Both the position numbers and the translations under genes were made by a program. The notes under the pieces were generated by a model, which saw only the letters and a list, made by a program, of their open reading frames with translations, made no database searches and was not told where the DNA came from. DNA of 64,000 nt from Flavobacterium limi (lineage in GTDB: Bacteria; Bacteroidota; Bacteroidia; Flavobacteriales; Flavobacteriaceae): NCBI RefSeq assembly GCF_010645075.1, contig NZ_JAADZV010000008.1:219425-283424 (forward strand), in the 5' to 3' direction. Below are positions 19,848 to 29,000 of the stretch, piece after piece (within the stretch, counting starts at the first letter, position 1; every line of letters starts with the position of its first letter).

Positions 19848-20800
19848 AAGTTTAACAGGTTTATAGCAGTATTTCTTAGTCCTTCAGCAGATATGCCGTA
19901 ATGATTGAAAATTTCGGTTTGCGAGCCTGATACAGTATGATCATCCGGCAATCCTATAATTTTGAATTTGTTGGAGCATCCGTTTTGGAATAATAATGAA
20001 GCTACGGCTTCGCCTAATCCGCCATTGATGGAATGCTCTTCAACTGTAATTATTGGTTTTTTATTTTCGGCTGCAGCCAATAATAATTCGGTATCCAAAG
20101 GTTTAATAGTATGAAGACTGATTATTTTACAGCTAATATTATATTCTTTTTTCAGAAGTTGAGCCGCTTCAACACAAGGAAGTACTGCTTCACCAGTGGC
20201 AATAAACGTTAAATCGCTTCCTTCCTGAATAATACGTCCTTTTCCAATTTTAAAATCTGCAGCATTTGAATTTAGGTTCGCAGGCATAGCTTTTTTGCCA
20301 AAACGCAAATATATTGGGCTTTGCATTTCAGCTGCTTGTTTGATGGCTTCCGCAGTTTCATAATTGTCAGCAGGTGCTACAATGGTAATGTTATTAATGG
20401 CTCTCAACACTGCATAATCATGTAAGCTATGGTGCGTGGTTCCTAAAGCCCCGTAACTAACTCCGGCACTGATCCCAATTAATTTTACCGCATTATCAGA
20501 ATAAGCGACATCATTCTTAATTTGTTCCAAAGCCCGTGCCGTAAGAAAACAGGCAGGGGAGACGGCAAATGCTTTTTTACCCATGCTCGCTAATCCTGTG
20601 GCAACACCTACCAGATTTTGTTCGGCAATACCCACTTCAACAATTTGTTCAGGATATTTTTGTCCAAACGGCACTAGCTTTCCTGAGCCACGAGAATCAC
20701 TTGTGACAACCGTAATATCTCTGTCTGTTGCTGCTAATGACTGAAGAACTTCAGAAAAGACTTCGAGATTAGCGGCGTCAGTTGTTTTTATTTCTTCCAT
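19844..20800 (-). CDS. Transketolase, C-terminal subunit
   Basis: I place the start at the ATG at 20800 (318 residues, MEEIKTTDAANLEVFSEVL). A longer frame upstream only reads through the preceding gene. The ATG overlaps the stop of the N-terminal subunit gene (TAATG). It contains the pyrimidine-binding domain with catalytic Glu in VEVGIAEQNLVGVATGLA and the C-terminal domain. Together with the other subunit it forms a two-chain, thiamine-diphosphate transketolase. Such split enzymes in sugar operons are used for specialised substrates, for instance apulose-4-phosphate, giving xylulose-5-phosphate and dihydroxyacetone phosphate. Confidence 0.92.
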   Translation of the reverse strand: MEEIKTTDAANLEVFSEVLQSLAATDRDITVVTSDSRGSGKLVPFGQKYPEQIVEVGIAEQNLVGVATGLASMGKKAFAVSPACFLTARALEQIKNDVAYSDNAVKLIGISAGVSYGALGTTHHSLHDYAVLRAINNITIVAPADNYETAEAIKQAAEMQSPIYLRFGKKAMPANLNSNAADFKIGKGRIIQEGSDLTFIATGEAVLPCVEAAQLLKKEYNISCKIISLHTIKPLDTELLLAAAENKKPIITVEEHSINGGLGEAVASLLFQNGCSNKFKIIGLPDDHTVSGSQTEIFNHYGISAEGLRNTAINLLNL

Positions 20801-21639
20801 TATTTTAAAACAGTTTCGAGTTCTTGTAATTCTTTGTCTAACTCTGCAATAGCCAGATCGTATTGTTCTTTTGAAGGAACGCCATGATGCCATTTTAATA
20901 CGTTTTCCATATAGCTGACTCCTTTTCCTTTAGTCGTATGTGCGATGATAAAAGTAGGTTTTCCGCTTTCTAGTGGTAAGCTGTTAAGCGTTTGCGAAAG
21001 TTCTTCTAAATTATGACCATCAACATGAGCTACTGCCCAGCCAAAAGCTTCCAGTTTTTTGTCAATCGGCTCTAAGCCCATAACGTCAGCATTTGGAGCT
21101 GTAATTTGAAGTTTATTATAATCTAAAATAGCACAGAGGTTGTCTAATTTGTAATGAGAGGCAAACATCATGGCTTCCCAGTTTGAGCCTTCAGCCATTT
21201 CACCGTCACCTAAAATAGTAAACACTTTTACCGATGAATTATCTCTTTTTGCTGCCAAAGCCGCTCCTGCGCAAATCGGGAGACCGTGTCCTAATCCGCC
21301 GGTATTTTGTTCAATTCCGGGAATAGATTTAGTTGGATGTCCTATGTAAGGGGAATTGTACTTGCAAAGTGATAATAAATCTTCTTCAGGAAAAAAACCT
21401 TTGTCAGCTAAAACTACATACAAAGCTTCAACAGAGTGGCCTTTGCTCTGAATAAACATATCTCTGGTTTTAGAACTGAAATTCTCCGGAGAAACGTTCA
21501 TAACATTATTGTATAATACATTCAGGATATCTACAATTGAGAGACTTCCTCCTGTATGACCAGCCTTTGCGTTGTAGATGTATTTGAGTATTTTTTTTCT
21601 ACTCTCTATTGATTTTCGTTTTAATTCTGCAATGTGCAT
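20800..21639 (-). CDS. Transketolase, N-terminal subunit
   Basis: A 279-residue thiamine-diphosphate-binding subunit. It shows AGHTGGSLSIVDILNVLY near the start, HPTKSIPGIEQNTGGLGHGLP, and the diphosphate/Mg motif ILGDGEMAEGSNWEAMMFAS followed by DYNKLQ. It lacks the pyrimidine and C-terminal domains, which the next gene supplies. It lies 52 bp after the isomerase gene. Housekeeping transketolase is usually one long chain, so this split form points to a pathway-specific enzyme. Confidence 0.93.
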   Translation of the reverse strand: MHIAELKRKSIESRKKILKYIYNAKAGHTGGSLSIVDILNVLYNNVMNVSPENFSSKTRDMFIQSKGHSVEALYVVLADKGFFPEEDLLSLCKYNSPYIGHPTKSIPGIEQNTGGLGHGLPICAGAALAAKRDNSSVKVFTILGDGEMAEGSNWEAMMFASHYKLDNLCAILDYNKLQITAPNADVMGLEPIDKKLEAFGWAVAHVDGHNLEELSQTLNSLPLESGKPTFIIAHTTKGKGVSYMENVLKWHHGVPSKEQYDLAIAELDKELQELETVLK

Positions 21640-21691
21640 CTTAATTCATTTAGTGTTTGTAAACTTTGCAACCTAGTGTGATTACTTCAGA

Positions 21692-23095
21692 TTAGTGTCT
21701 GTAAACTTCCCAACCCATATAATTACCTAAAGCTTCTTCTAAGATTGCGGCTGTTTTTGAGGCATTCATAACTACGTGGTGCTCAAATCCGTTTTTACAG
21801 ATGTATTGCATTAGTCCTTGCAGGTCAGGTATTTGTGCTACAGCTCTGTTTCCGAAAGTATTTAGGGCATCATCCGTAAGTTCACCTTCACCAATATATA
21901 CTTTAATGATTCCTTTTGGGTCATCAGTGCTGATTCTTCCGTAAGTAAGCGGCATTGCCGGTGTTCTTCCGTCTAAGGCACCATATGTGTTTTCAACTCC
22001 CACGGTAGTTCCTAAGATAGGAGCATTGCTTAACTGAATGTCTGGTAAAAATGATTTAGCCCAGTTGCCACAGTGGAATAAAACACATTTTTCAGGATCA
22101 TCGGCATAGTTGTTATTCCAGTCTACCAATGCACTTGGAGAGCCTGAAGCCAATTGCATGGCATACATACTCAATGTTCCGGTTACATCGACCTCACAGG
22201 CACTCGGAAGCATATTTTCGCTCATGATACTCATGCTTGTACATACATTACAGCCATAATTTTGCTGTAGTGAAGTCCAGCATTGAATAGCAGTAGCATC
22301 TAAGGCATGTTCTTCCATGAAATCTTTCAAAACCACATCTAATTTTGCGATTTGAATCATGGCTTCATTAGGCGCTTTGCTGTTAGGAACGTAAGCATTT
22401 ATAGATTCCAGATGTTTTTTAACCGAGTCGTCATCAGCAGTTAATTTATTTGCTTTTCCTAAGATTTCAGATAAATCAGCTGTCGTTACGGTAATACCAT
22501 GTCTTTGTAATATCTTCTCGGAGTAACGAACCGTATTAAATGCTCCCGGTCTTGCTCCAATGGCACCGATACGAACGTTGCGCATTCCTTTTACAACCCG
22601 GCAAACGGCTGTGAAATCTAATAGGTCTTTATGAAAAACAGGATCAGACGGACTCATGACGTGCTGACTTGTAAGTGTGTATTTTATACCGTACTGGTAT
22701 AAATTATTACAGACAGAAATTTTTCCACACCAGGAATCACGTCTGTTGACTACATTCATTTTGGTTAATTCATCAGGATAGGCCTGTATCAAAACAGGGA
22801 CATTTAAATTAGCCAGTTTTAAGGTATCAGCCACTCCTTTTTCATCCCCGAAATTAGGGAGCAAAACAAGTACTCCCATAATTTCGTCCTGATGTTTTTT
22901 GAATAAGTCGGCACATTTTTGTGCTTCTTTATAGGTTTCTACTCCGCCAAGTTTGGTATCAGTACTGTCTAATAAAATAGGCTTTATATTTAATTGGGCA
23001 AAAACTTCGATAATTTCAAATCTGGCTTTTTCGACTAAACTATCTGGAAAAAAATCTCTGTTTCCAATTATTACTCCTAATGTTGATGTTGTCAT
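21692..23095 (-). CDS. L-fucose/L-arabinose isomerase-family protein
   Basis: A 467-residue cytoplasmic protein related to FucI/AraA: an N-terminal Rossmann-like part (GVIIGNRDFFPDSLVEKARF), a middle part with AIGARPGAFNTVRY and ACEVDVTGTLSMYAMQLASG, and a C-terminal barrel with VLFHCGNWAKSF. The ACEVD/HCGNW pair resembles the metal-ligand Glu and His sites of the family. It is expected to turn the imported aldose into a ketose for the FGGY kinase. It is shorter than classical FucI (about 590). Known D-apiose isomerases may belong to another fold, so substrate is open. Family confident, specificity unknown. Confidence 0.85.
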   Translation of the reverse strand: MTTSTLGVIIGNRDFFPDSLVEKARFEIIEVFAQLNIKPILLDSTDTKLGGVETYKEAQKCADLFKKHQDEIMGVLVLLPNFGDEKGVADTLKLANLNVPVLIQAYPDELTKMNVVNRRDSWCGKISVCNNLYQYGIKYTLTSQHVMSPSDPVFHKDLLDFTAVCRVVKGMRNVRIGAIGARPGAFNTVRYSEKILQRHGITVTTADLSEILGKANKLTADDDSVKKHLESINAYVPNSKAPNEAMIQIAKLDVVLKDFMEEHALDATAIQCWTSLQQNYGCNVCTSMSIMSENMLPSACEVDVTGTLSMYAMQLASGSPSALVDWNNNYADDPEKCVLFHCGNWAKSFLPDIQLSNAPILGTTVGVENTYGALDGRTPAMPLTYGRISTDDPKGIIKVYIGEGELTDDALNTFGNRAVAQIPDLQGLMQYICKNGFEHHVVMNASKTAAILEEALGNYMGWEVYRH

Positions 23096-23144
23096 TCTGT
23101 TTCTTTTTGTTTTTTATTTCTTTTTTTTGTTTTTTTTCTTCCTT

Positions 23145-23906
23145 TTAAGCTACTATTACTTCAATTTCATTTTCCCTGAAAACTTCTTTATGTTTTTCTT
23201 CGATCCCGTTATCTGTAATAATATAATCAATTAAGGATAAGGCCCCTAAACTGGCCAAAGCGCTTTTTCCAATTTTTGTACTGTCTGCTACCAGATAAGT
23301 GACTTCTGCAGCTTCAATCATAGCTTTTTTGACTACCAGATCACTAATGCTGGGATAGGTGAGTCCTGACTTTAAAGAGATTCCGGCTGTAGCTAAAAAT
23401 AATTTTTGAACGTTCAGGCCTTTGAAAAAGTCAGCTGCTTTCTGCCCTGTTAATGATAATGTAGGAGGTTTAAATTCACCGCCTGTCATTATCACTTCAA
23501 TATCCGGATCGGTTCCTAATAATAATGCGATATTTAATGCATTGGTAATCACTGTTAATTGTTTATGGCCTTTTAGTTTTTTAGCAATTTCAGTTGTTGT
23601 TGAACCTGAATCAAGGATAATTGTATCTCCATTTTCTATAAATTCTAAGCATTTCTGGGCAATAGCCGATTTTTGCTCTAAATTTTCCTGGCGTTGTAAG
23701 GAGAAGCTTCGTACCTGATCTTCTACGTTTTTTATGCTTGCGCCCCCGTGTTCCTTGAGTATAAGACCTTCCCCTTCCAGCTTTTCAAGGTCTTGGCGTA
23801 TAGTTACCTCGGTAACTTTAAATAAACGGGCTAAATCGTTAACTTTTGCAAAACCATCCTCTTTTAAAAGGTCTAATATTTTTTCTCTTCTTTGATTTGG
23901 TAACAT
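23145..23906 (-). CDS. DeoR/GlpR-family transcriptional regulator
   Basis: A 253-residue repressor-type protein. The N-terminal helix-turn-helix (RREKILDLLKEDGFAKVNDL) carries the family signature VTIRQDLEKLEGEGLILKEHGGA. The C-terminal DeoRC sugar-phosphate sensor has DTIILDSGSTTTEIAKKL and the GQKAADFF segment. It is the first gene of the sugar operon, 49 bp before the isomerase, and likely represses itself and the operon until a sugar phosphate appears. An array of AAAGTA-type direct repeats just upstream is the likely operator. Confidence 0.93.
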   Translation of the reverse strand: MLPNQRREKILDLLKEDGFAKVNDLARLFKVTEVTIRQDLEKLEGEGLILKEHGGASIKNVEDQVRSFSLQRQENLEQKSAIAQKCLEFIENGDTIILDSGSTTTEIAKKLKGHKQLTVITNALNIALLLGTDPDIEVIMTGGEFKPPTLSLTGQKAADFFKGLNVQKLFLATAGISLKSGLTYPSISDLVVKKAMIEAAEVTYLVADSTKIGKSALASLGALSLIDYIITDNGIEEKHKEVFRENEIEVIVA

Positions 23907-23985
23907 TTAATATTTTATTTGTAGGTGAAAAACAAATATAAACAAAAACAAATAAATATAAATTATTCAATAACAAATATAAAAC

Positions 23986-24031
23986 AAAGTAAAAGAAAAA
24001 CAAAAGAAAGTAAAAGAAAATAAAACAAAGT
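23986..24031. promoter_or_regulatory. Candidate DeoR operator: phased AAAGTA direct repeats
   Basis: AAAGT occurs at 23986, 24007 and 24027, that is 21 and 20 bp apart, each as part of a purine-rich unit (AAAGTAAAAGAAAA in the first two). Two-helical-turn spacing suits a DeoR-type repressor binding direct repeats. The array lies about 80-125 bp upstream of the deoR-like start. A related A/G-rich tract sits between deoR and the isomerase gene (23100-23140). Confidence 0.5.
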
Positions 24032-24240
24032 ATTGCTATTTTTTAAAATGGAAAGATTTAAAATTTTTTAAGAATAAATATTAAATATGAAACTTAATAA
24101 TTTACAATCTTTTTTTAGTTATTTTTGATATAAGTATAAAGTGAAATGATCATCTCATGTGTCAATATTTAGGTGGTTTGCGAAGGTTTGTAGTGATGAT
24201 ATGTAGTTAGCAGAATTGTAGAATTAAAATCTCAGAGTAA

Positions 24241-24654
24241 ATGGAGCATAATAAAGACCAAAAAGATGTTTTATTTCTTAAATCAGGCGAGGGAAGAACT
24301 TATAGTTGTGGAACCATGACGGCTATATTTAAAGCTGATGAAAATGAAACTGGAAATAAATACAGTATTTCTGAATGGTGGCTTGAACCAAACTCAAAAG
24401 GTCCTGGTGCACATCAGCACGAAGACAATGACGAAGTATTTTATGGCATTGAAGGAAAAACTTCGATATTGGTTGGTGAAAAATGGATTGATATTGAGAA
24501 AGGTACTTTTTTGAGGATCCCTTCAAAAACCATTCATGATTTTGAAAACAGAACTGATCATAAATCGGGAGTTTTAAACTTTTTTATTCCTGGCGGATTC
24601 GAAAGAGACATGCCCTCTATCGTTGATTGGTTCAAAGAAAATCCATCAAAATAG
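24241..24654 (+). CDS. Cupin-domain protein
   Basis: A 137-residue soluble single cupin. The first cupin motif is PGAHQHEDNDEVFYGIEG with metal-ligand His, His and Glu, and the second is FLRIPSKTIHDFENR with the third His. No signal peptide. Cupins of this size act as small isomerases, dioxygenases or binding proteins; nothing here identifies the substrate. It lies divergently to the sugar operon and may be controlled from the same intergenic region (335 bp), where TATTTTTG at 24120 is a possible -7 box. Confidence 0.85.
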   Translation: MEHNKDQKDVLFLKSGEGRTYSCGTMTAIFKADENETGNKYSISEWWLEPNSKGPGAHQHEDNDEVFYGIEGKTSILVGEKWIDIEKGTFLRIPSKTIHDFENRTDHKSGVLNFFIPGGFERDMPSIVDWFKENPSK

Positions 24655-25148
24655 AAACTATTTTTAATATATGTTTTTTTTTGCCGTCTTTAGGCTTAAG
24701 GGACATTGAGGTTAAATCTGTAGTAACATTTAACTGAAAAGATTCTCAGTTTCAATTTCTGAAACACAAGAGGATCAGTCTGTAAAAACACCAAACACAA
24801 TATTTAAAACTCTTAAATTATTAATCTCTTCATTTTAAGAAAATGCAAGAACAAATAATTTCATACACAAGACAGTTTGTCGATAATTTACTTAGTAAAT
24901 TGAAATGGTTGTGAAGGTTTAATTTACTCCCGCTTAATCGATCTTCTATTGTTTTTTTCTGTTTATATATAATACATTGATTTATAATTAATTATAGATA
25001 TTGCTTTTAGACCCCTGTTTAATAGCAATATGTCTACTTTATTTGAAATTTGTTTTTTTAGCTTTGGTTTAACAAGAAAAATACTTGTGGTATTCTCAAG
25101 TATGAGAATGCGGTAACTTTTTAACTAATCTTAACCAAACCAAAAAGT
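24655..25148. other. Intergenic region upstream of the pectinase gene, with a hairpin
   Basis: About 490 bp with no convincing gene. At 25092-25109 there is an inverted repeat ATTCTCA-AGTA-TGAGAAT, 40 bp before the pectinase ATG. It could be an operator or a leader hairpin. Otherwise I see only AT-rich sequence that must contain the promoter. Confidence 0.45.
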
Positions 25149-28100
25149 ATGAAAAAAAACATTTTACTAGTAATTTTTTTAGCTTTCTTAACGATTCAGC
25201 TGAAAGCACAAAGCTACGATATTGTAGTAGCCAAAGATGGATCTGGAAATTATTCCAGTGTGCAGGCTGCAGTGAACGCAGCTCCTTCTAATAGTTCAGC
25301 CAGAACTAAAATTTATATTAAAAATGGCACTTATTATGAAGTAATTACCGTTCCTTCAAATAAAACCAATCTGACATTAATAGGGCAAAGTTCAACAGGA
25401 ACTATTTTGACCTACAATAATTATGCATCCAAAATTAATCCGGCTACTGGCACTGCTTACGGAACTTCAAATTCAGCCAGTACTTTCATCAATGGAGCAG
25501 GCTTTTATGCCTTGAATCTTACCTTTGCCAATTCTTCAGGCCCTGTCGGACAAGCTGTTGCAGTTCGCTCTACTGCGGATAAAGCTGTTTTCAAGAACTG
25601 CCGTTTTTTAGGAAATCAGGATACTTATTATCCTCACAGTGGTAGATCCTATCACGAAAACTGTTATTTTGAAGGGACTACAGACTTTATTTTTGGAGGA
25701 GCTATTGCTTATTTTCAAAACTGCCAGCTTTACACAAAAGGAGGGAGTTCTATAACTGCAGCTAATACAGCATCGCATCTGGCTTACGGTTTTGTATTCA
25801 ATAACTGCCAGATTACAGGTTCAGGAAGCAATATTACTGATCTTGGCCGCCCATGGGGTGGATATGCATCTGTTACTTTTATGAATACAAGTATGACTAA
25901 TGCAATTAAGGCAGCTGGCTGGAATGACTGGGGTAACGCTGCCAATCAGGCCACCGCACGTTTTGCGGAATACAATAATTCCGGAGCCGGAAATGTTCCT
26001 GCATCCAGAGTTTCCTGGTCAAAAAAATTAACCGCTGCTCAGGCCACATCTTATACAAAATTAAATGTTTTAAAAGCAAATAGTGCCAATCCTCAGGTTA
26101 CTGACAACTGGAATCCGGATACTATTATTAACTCTGTTACAACTGGAGGAACTGCTTTCCAAACTATTCAGGCCGAAAATTATACCAGCCAATCGGGCAC
26201 TCAGACAGAAACAAGTTCTGAAGGAACTGATAATGTTGGGTATATAAATAGTGGTGACTGGATTAAGTTTGAAAATATAGATTTTGGTTCAGGTGCAGGC
26301 AGTTTTCTGGCAAGAGCTTCAACAGCAGGAACAGGAGGCACCATTTCTATAAGATTAGGAGGGACGTCAGGTACAGTAATTGGAACGTGTACTGTAACAC
26401 CAACTGGCGGATGGCAGGCCTATTCAAACTTTACATGCCCTGTAAGCCAGATTTCTGGAATACATGATGTATATCTTGTTTTTGAAGGCGGAAGCGGGTA
26501 TCTGTATAATCTTAATTATATAAGCTTTTCTGCTCCTCAGGCAGCAGCTGTATTAATAAAACATGGAGCAGGAGGATCCAGTCAAACCGTAGCAATAAAT
26601 ACTGCTATTACAGGATTTTATTATAATTGGGAAAATGCTGCCACAGTAACTGTGTCAGGATTGCCATCCGGAATCACAGCAACGATCAATAATTCCGCTA
26701 AAAGCATAACTTTTAGCGGTAGCCCAACTGTCAGTGGTACTTTTAATTATACAATTAATACAGTAGGTGGCAATCCAAATGCAACAAAATCAGCAACTTT
26801 TACAGTAACTGCATCGACTCAAAAGATTGCTGCTGCTCAGGCGGTTACTTCGCCGGCATTTCCGGGTGCTGAGGGTTTTGGACGTTACACCAGTGGTGGT
26901 CGCGGTGGAAGAGTAATCTACGTTACCAACCTGAATGATTCAGGTGCCGGAAGTTTAAGGGAAGCAGTTGCAGCAACAGGAGCCAGGACAGTAATGTTCA
27001 AAGTATCGGGAATAATTGCCCTTAATTCAGATTTAAGAATTAATAATGGAGATATTACCATTGCAGGTCAGACAGCACCGGGGGATGGAATCTGTCTGAA
27101 AAATTATTCGGTAAATATTGATGCAGATAACGTAATCATCCGATATATTCGTTTTCGAATGGGGGATCAGGCACAACATGAAGGTGACGCTATAGGCGGA
27201 CGGAACCATAAGAATATTATCATTGATCACTGCTCTATGAGCTGGAGTACTGACGAATGTGCTTCATTTTATGATAATGAGAACTTTACTATGCAGTGGT
27301 GCATGATGTCTGAAAGTTTACGTGTTTCAGTCCACGATAAGGGAACTCACGGTTATGGGGGAATCTGGGGAGGAAAAAAAGCCTCATTTCATCATAATAT
27401 GCTGGCACATCATGATAGTCGAAATGCCCGTTTTTGTGGAAGCAGATATTCAGCACTCCCTAATCTTGAAATGGTTGATTTTAGAAATAATGTTCTTTAT
27501 AACTGGGGAGGCAACAGTGCTTATGCTGCCGAAGGAGGATCATACAATCTTACCAATAATTATTACAAAGCAGGTCCGGCAACAGGCTCAGGCGTAAACG
27601 ACAGAATTATTTCTCCAAGTCCGGATAATGGAACGAACTCACAACCCGCAGGTGTCTGGGGAAGCTTTTATGTAAATGGAAATTATACAACTGCAAATTC
27701 AACAACTTCTGGTAATAACTGGAATGGGGTGGATCCTAATCCGTCCTCAAAAAACAAAGCTGAGCTGCGTGTAAATACGGAATATAATTTTGGTGAAATG
27801 ACTACGCATTCTGCAGCAAATGCCTACAACAGGGTATTAGCATACGTAGGGGCAAGTCTTAAAAGGGATATTGTGGACAGCAGAATAGTATCAGAAGCTA
27901 CTAATGGAACTTTTACTTATAACGGATCAAATGGAAGTACTAAGGGTTTGATAGATACGCAATCTGATGTTGGCGGATGGCCAGCTTACAATTCAGCAAC
28001 AGCACCTACAGATACAGATAAGGATGGAATGCCGGATAACTGGGAAACTGCCAATGGTTTGAATAGTAATAATATTTCAGACGGAACCGCTTACACACTG

Positions 28101-28922
28101 AGCACTGTATATACTAATTTAGAAGTTTATATTAATGGATTAGTAGCAGCTATTACTACAAATCAAAATCAAAATGGAACTGCTAACTATACAGATCCTA
28201 ATCCTGGTACAACTACTACAGAAATTTCTATTAATGAAAATGAAACGGGTTTCTGTTTTGTAGAAGGCACAATAGACAGCAATAACGCCGGATTTCAGGG
28301 AGCTGGTTTTGCCAATGCAAATAATGCTGTTGGTGCAGGAATTGAGTGGTCTGTGAATACTTCCTCTGGAAATTATATACTTCGATGGAGATATTCTAAT
28401 GGTGGTACTACTCCAAGAGGAGCTAAGATAATTGTGGATGGTGTTAATATGACTACCGCGGCTTTTAATACCACAACTAATTGGACTACCTGGGCAGAAA
28501 ATTCAAGCTCTTTAGTTACAGTAGCACTTTCTGCAGGTAATCACATTATCAGGTTAGAAGCAACTACATCATCAGGTTTGGCTAATATTGATAAAATAGA
28601 GGTGGAAGGAATTAATCCTGTGGCAGTTAGTTGCAGTAGTACATCGAAAAAAGCTTCTATTGAAACAATCGATGCTGATGAAGTGAAGACTGAAGTAAAA
28701 ATATATCCTGTACCCTTCAAAAATGAATTTTATATCCATCTTGGTACTATTGGAAAGGCGAAACAGATTTTAATATTCAATATGCTTGGACAGCAAATCT
28801 ATACAATAAACGAAATCACTGACCCAATTGTAAAAGTGAATATCAATGCACCTGCAGGTACATATGCAGTTAAAATAATGACTGATAATGGTGTTGTAAA
28901 TAAAACCATTGTCAAAGAATAA
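25149..28922 (+). CDS. Secreted pectin methylesterase (CE8) - pectate lyase (PL1) fusion with CBMs and T9SS signal
   Basis: A 1257-residue multi-enzyme. After signal peptide MKKNILLVIFLAFLTIQLKA comes a CE8 pectinesterase (about 22-320) with GNQDTYY, TDFIFGG and LGRPWGG, which hold the catalytic Asp pair and Arg. Then a CBM6/35-like domain (about 334-460, QAENYTSQSG), an Ig-like segment, a PL1-type pectate lyase (about 569-990) starting FPGAEGFGRYTSGGRGG with HCSMSWSTDE, a second CBM-like domain (about 1025-1155), and a C-terminal T9SS sorting domain (about 1184-1257, IYPVPFKNEFYIHL to KTIVKE). The methylesterase would de-esterify homogalacturonan and the lyase cut the product, on one secreted protein. 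Confidence 0.94.
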   Translation: MKKNILLVIFLAFLTIQLKAQSYDIVVAKDGSGNYSSVQAAVNAAPSNSSARTKIYIKNGTYYEVITVPSNKTNLTLIGQSSTGTILTYNNYASKINPATGTAYGTSNSASTFINGAGFYALNLTFANSSGPVGQAVAVRSTADKAVFKNCRFLGNQDTYYPHSGRSYHENCYFEGTTDFIFGGAIAYFQNCQLYTKGGSSITAANTASHLAYGFVFNNCQITGSGSNITDLGRPWGGYASVTFMNTSMTNAIKAAGWNDWGNAANQATARFAEYNNSGAGNVPASRVSWSKKLTAAQATSYTKLNVLKANSANPQVTDNWNPDTIINSVTTGGTAFQTIQAENYTSQSGTQTETSSEGTDNVGYINSGDWIKFENIDFGSGAGSFLARASTAGTGGTISIRLGGTSGTVIGTCTVTPTGGWQAYSNFTCPVSQISGIHDVYLVFEGGSGYLYNLNYISFSAPQAAAVLIKHGAGGSSQTVAINTAITGFYYNWENAATVTVSGLPSGITATINNSAKSITFSGSPTVSGTFNYTINTVGGNPNATKSATFTVTASTQKIAAAQAVTSPAFPGAEGFGRYTSGGRGGRVIYVTNLNDSGAGSLREAVAATGARTVMFKVSGIIALNSDLRINNGDITIAGQTAPGDGICLKNYSVNIDADNVIIRYIRFRMGDQAQHEGDAIGGRNHKNIIIDHCSMSWSTDECASFYDNENFTMQWCMMSESLRVSVHDKGTHGYGGIWGGKKASFHHNMLAHHDSRNARFCGSRYSALPNLEMVDFRNNVLYNWGGNSAYAAEGGSYNLTNNYYKAGPATGSGVNDRIISPSPDNGTNSQPAGVWGSFYVNGNYTTANSTTSGNNWNGVDPNPSSKNKAELRVNTEYNFGEMTTHSAANAYNRVLAYVGASLKRDIVDSRIVSEATNGTFTYNGSNGSTKGLIDTQSDVGGWPAYNSATAPTDTDKDGMPDNWETANGLNSNNISDGTAYTLSTVYTNLEVYINGLVAAITTNQNQNGTANYTDPNPGTTTTEISINENETGFCFVEGTIDSNNAGFQGAGFANANNAVGAGIEWSVNTSSGNYILRWRYSNGGTTPRGAKIIVDGVNMTTAAFNTTTNWTTWAENSSSLVTVALSAGNHIIRLEATTSSGLANIDKIEVEGINPVAVSCSSTSKKASIETIDADEVKTEVKIYPVPFKNEFYIHLGTIGKAKQILIFNMLGQQIYTINEITDPIVKVNINAPAGTYAVKIMTDNGVVNKTIVKE

Positions 28923-28951
28923 GTTATATAGACTAAGTACTTTTTAATGTT

Positions 28952-28993
28952 AAACCCTACCAGGAATTTCAAATTTCTGATAGGGTTTTATTA
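28952..28993 (+). terminator. Terminator after the pectinase gene
   Basis: Inverted repeat AAACCCTA / TAGGGTTT with an inner CAG/CTG pair and a TTTTATTATT tail, about 30 bp after the stop. It also lies between this gene and the convergent GH35 gene. Confidence 0.75.
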
Positions 28994-29000
28994 TTATGGA

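Noticed and set aside
20800..20893. Longer start for the transketolase C-terminal subunit at 20893
   Set aside because: The extra residues only read the preceding transketolase gene in another frame; the ATG at 20800 overlaps that gene's stop as expected for coupling.
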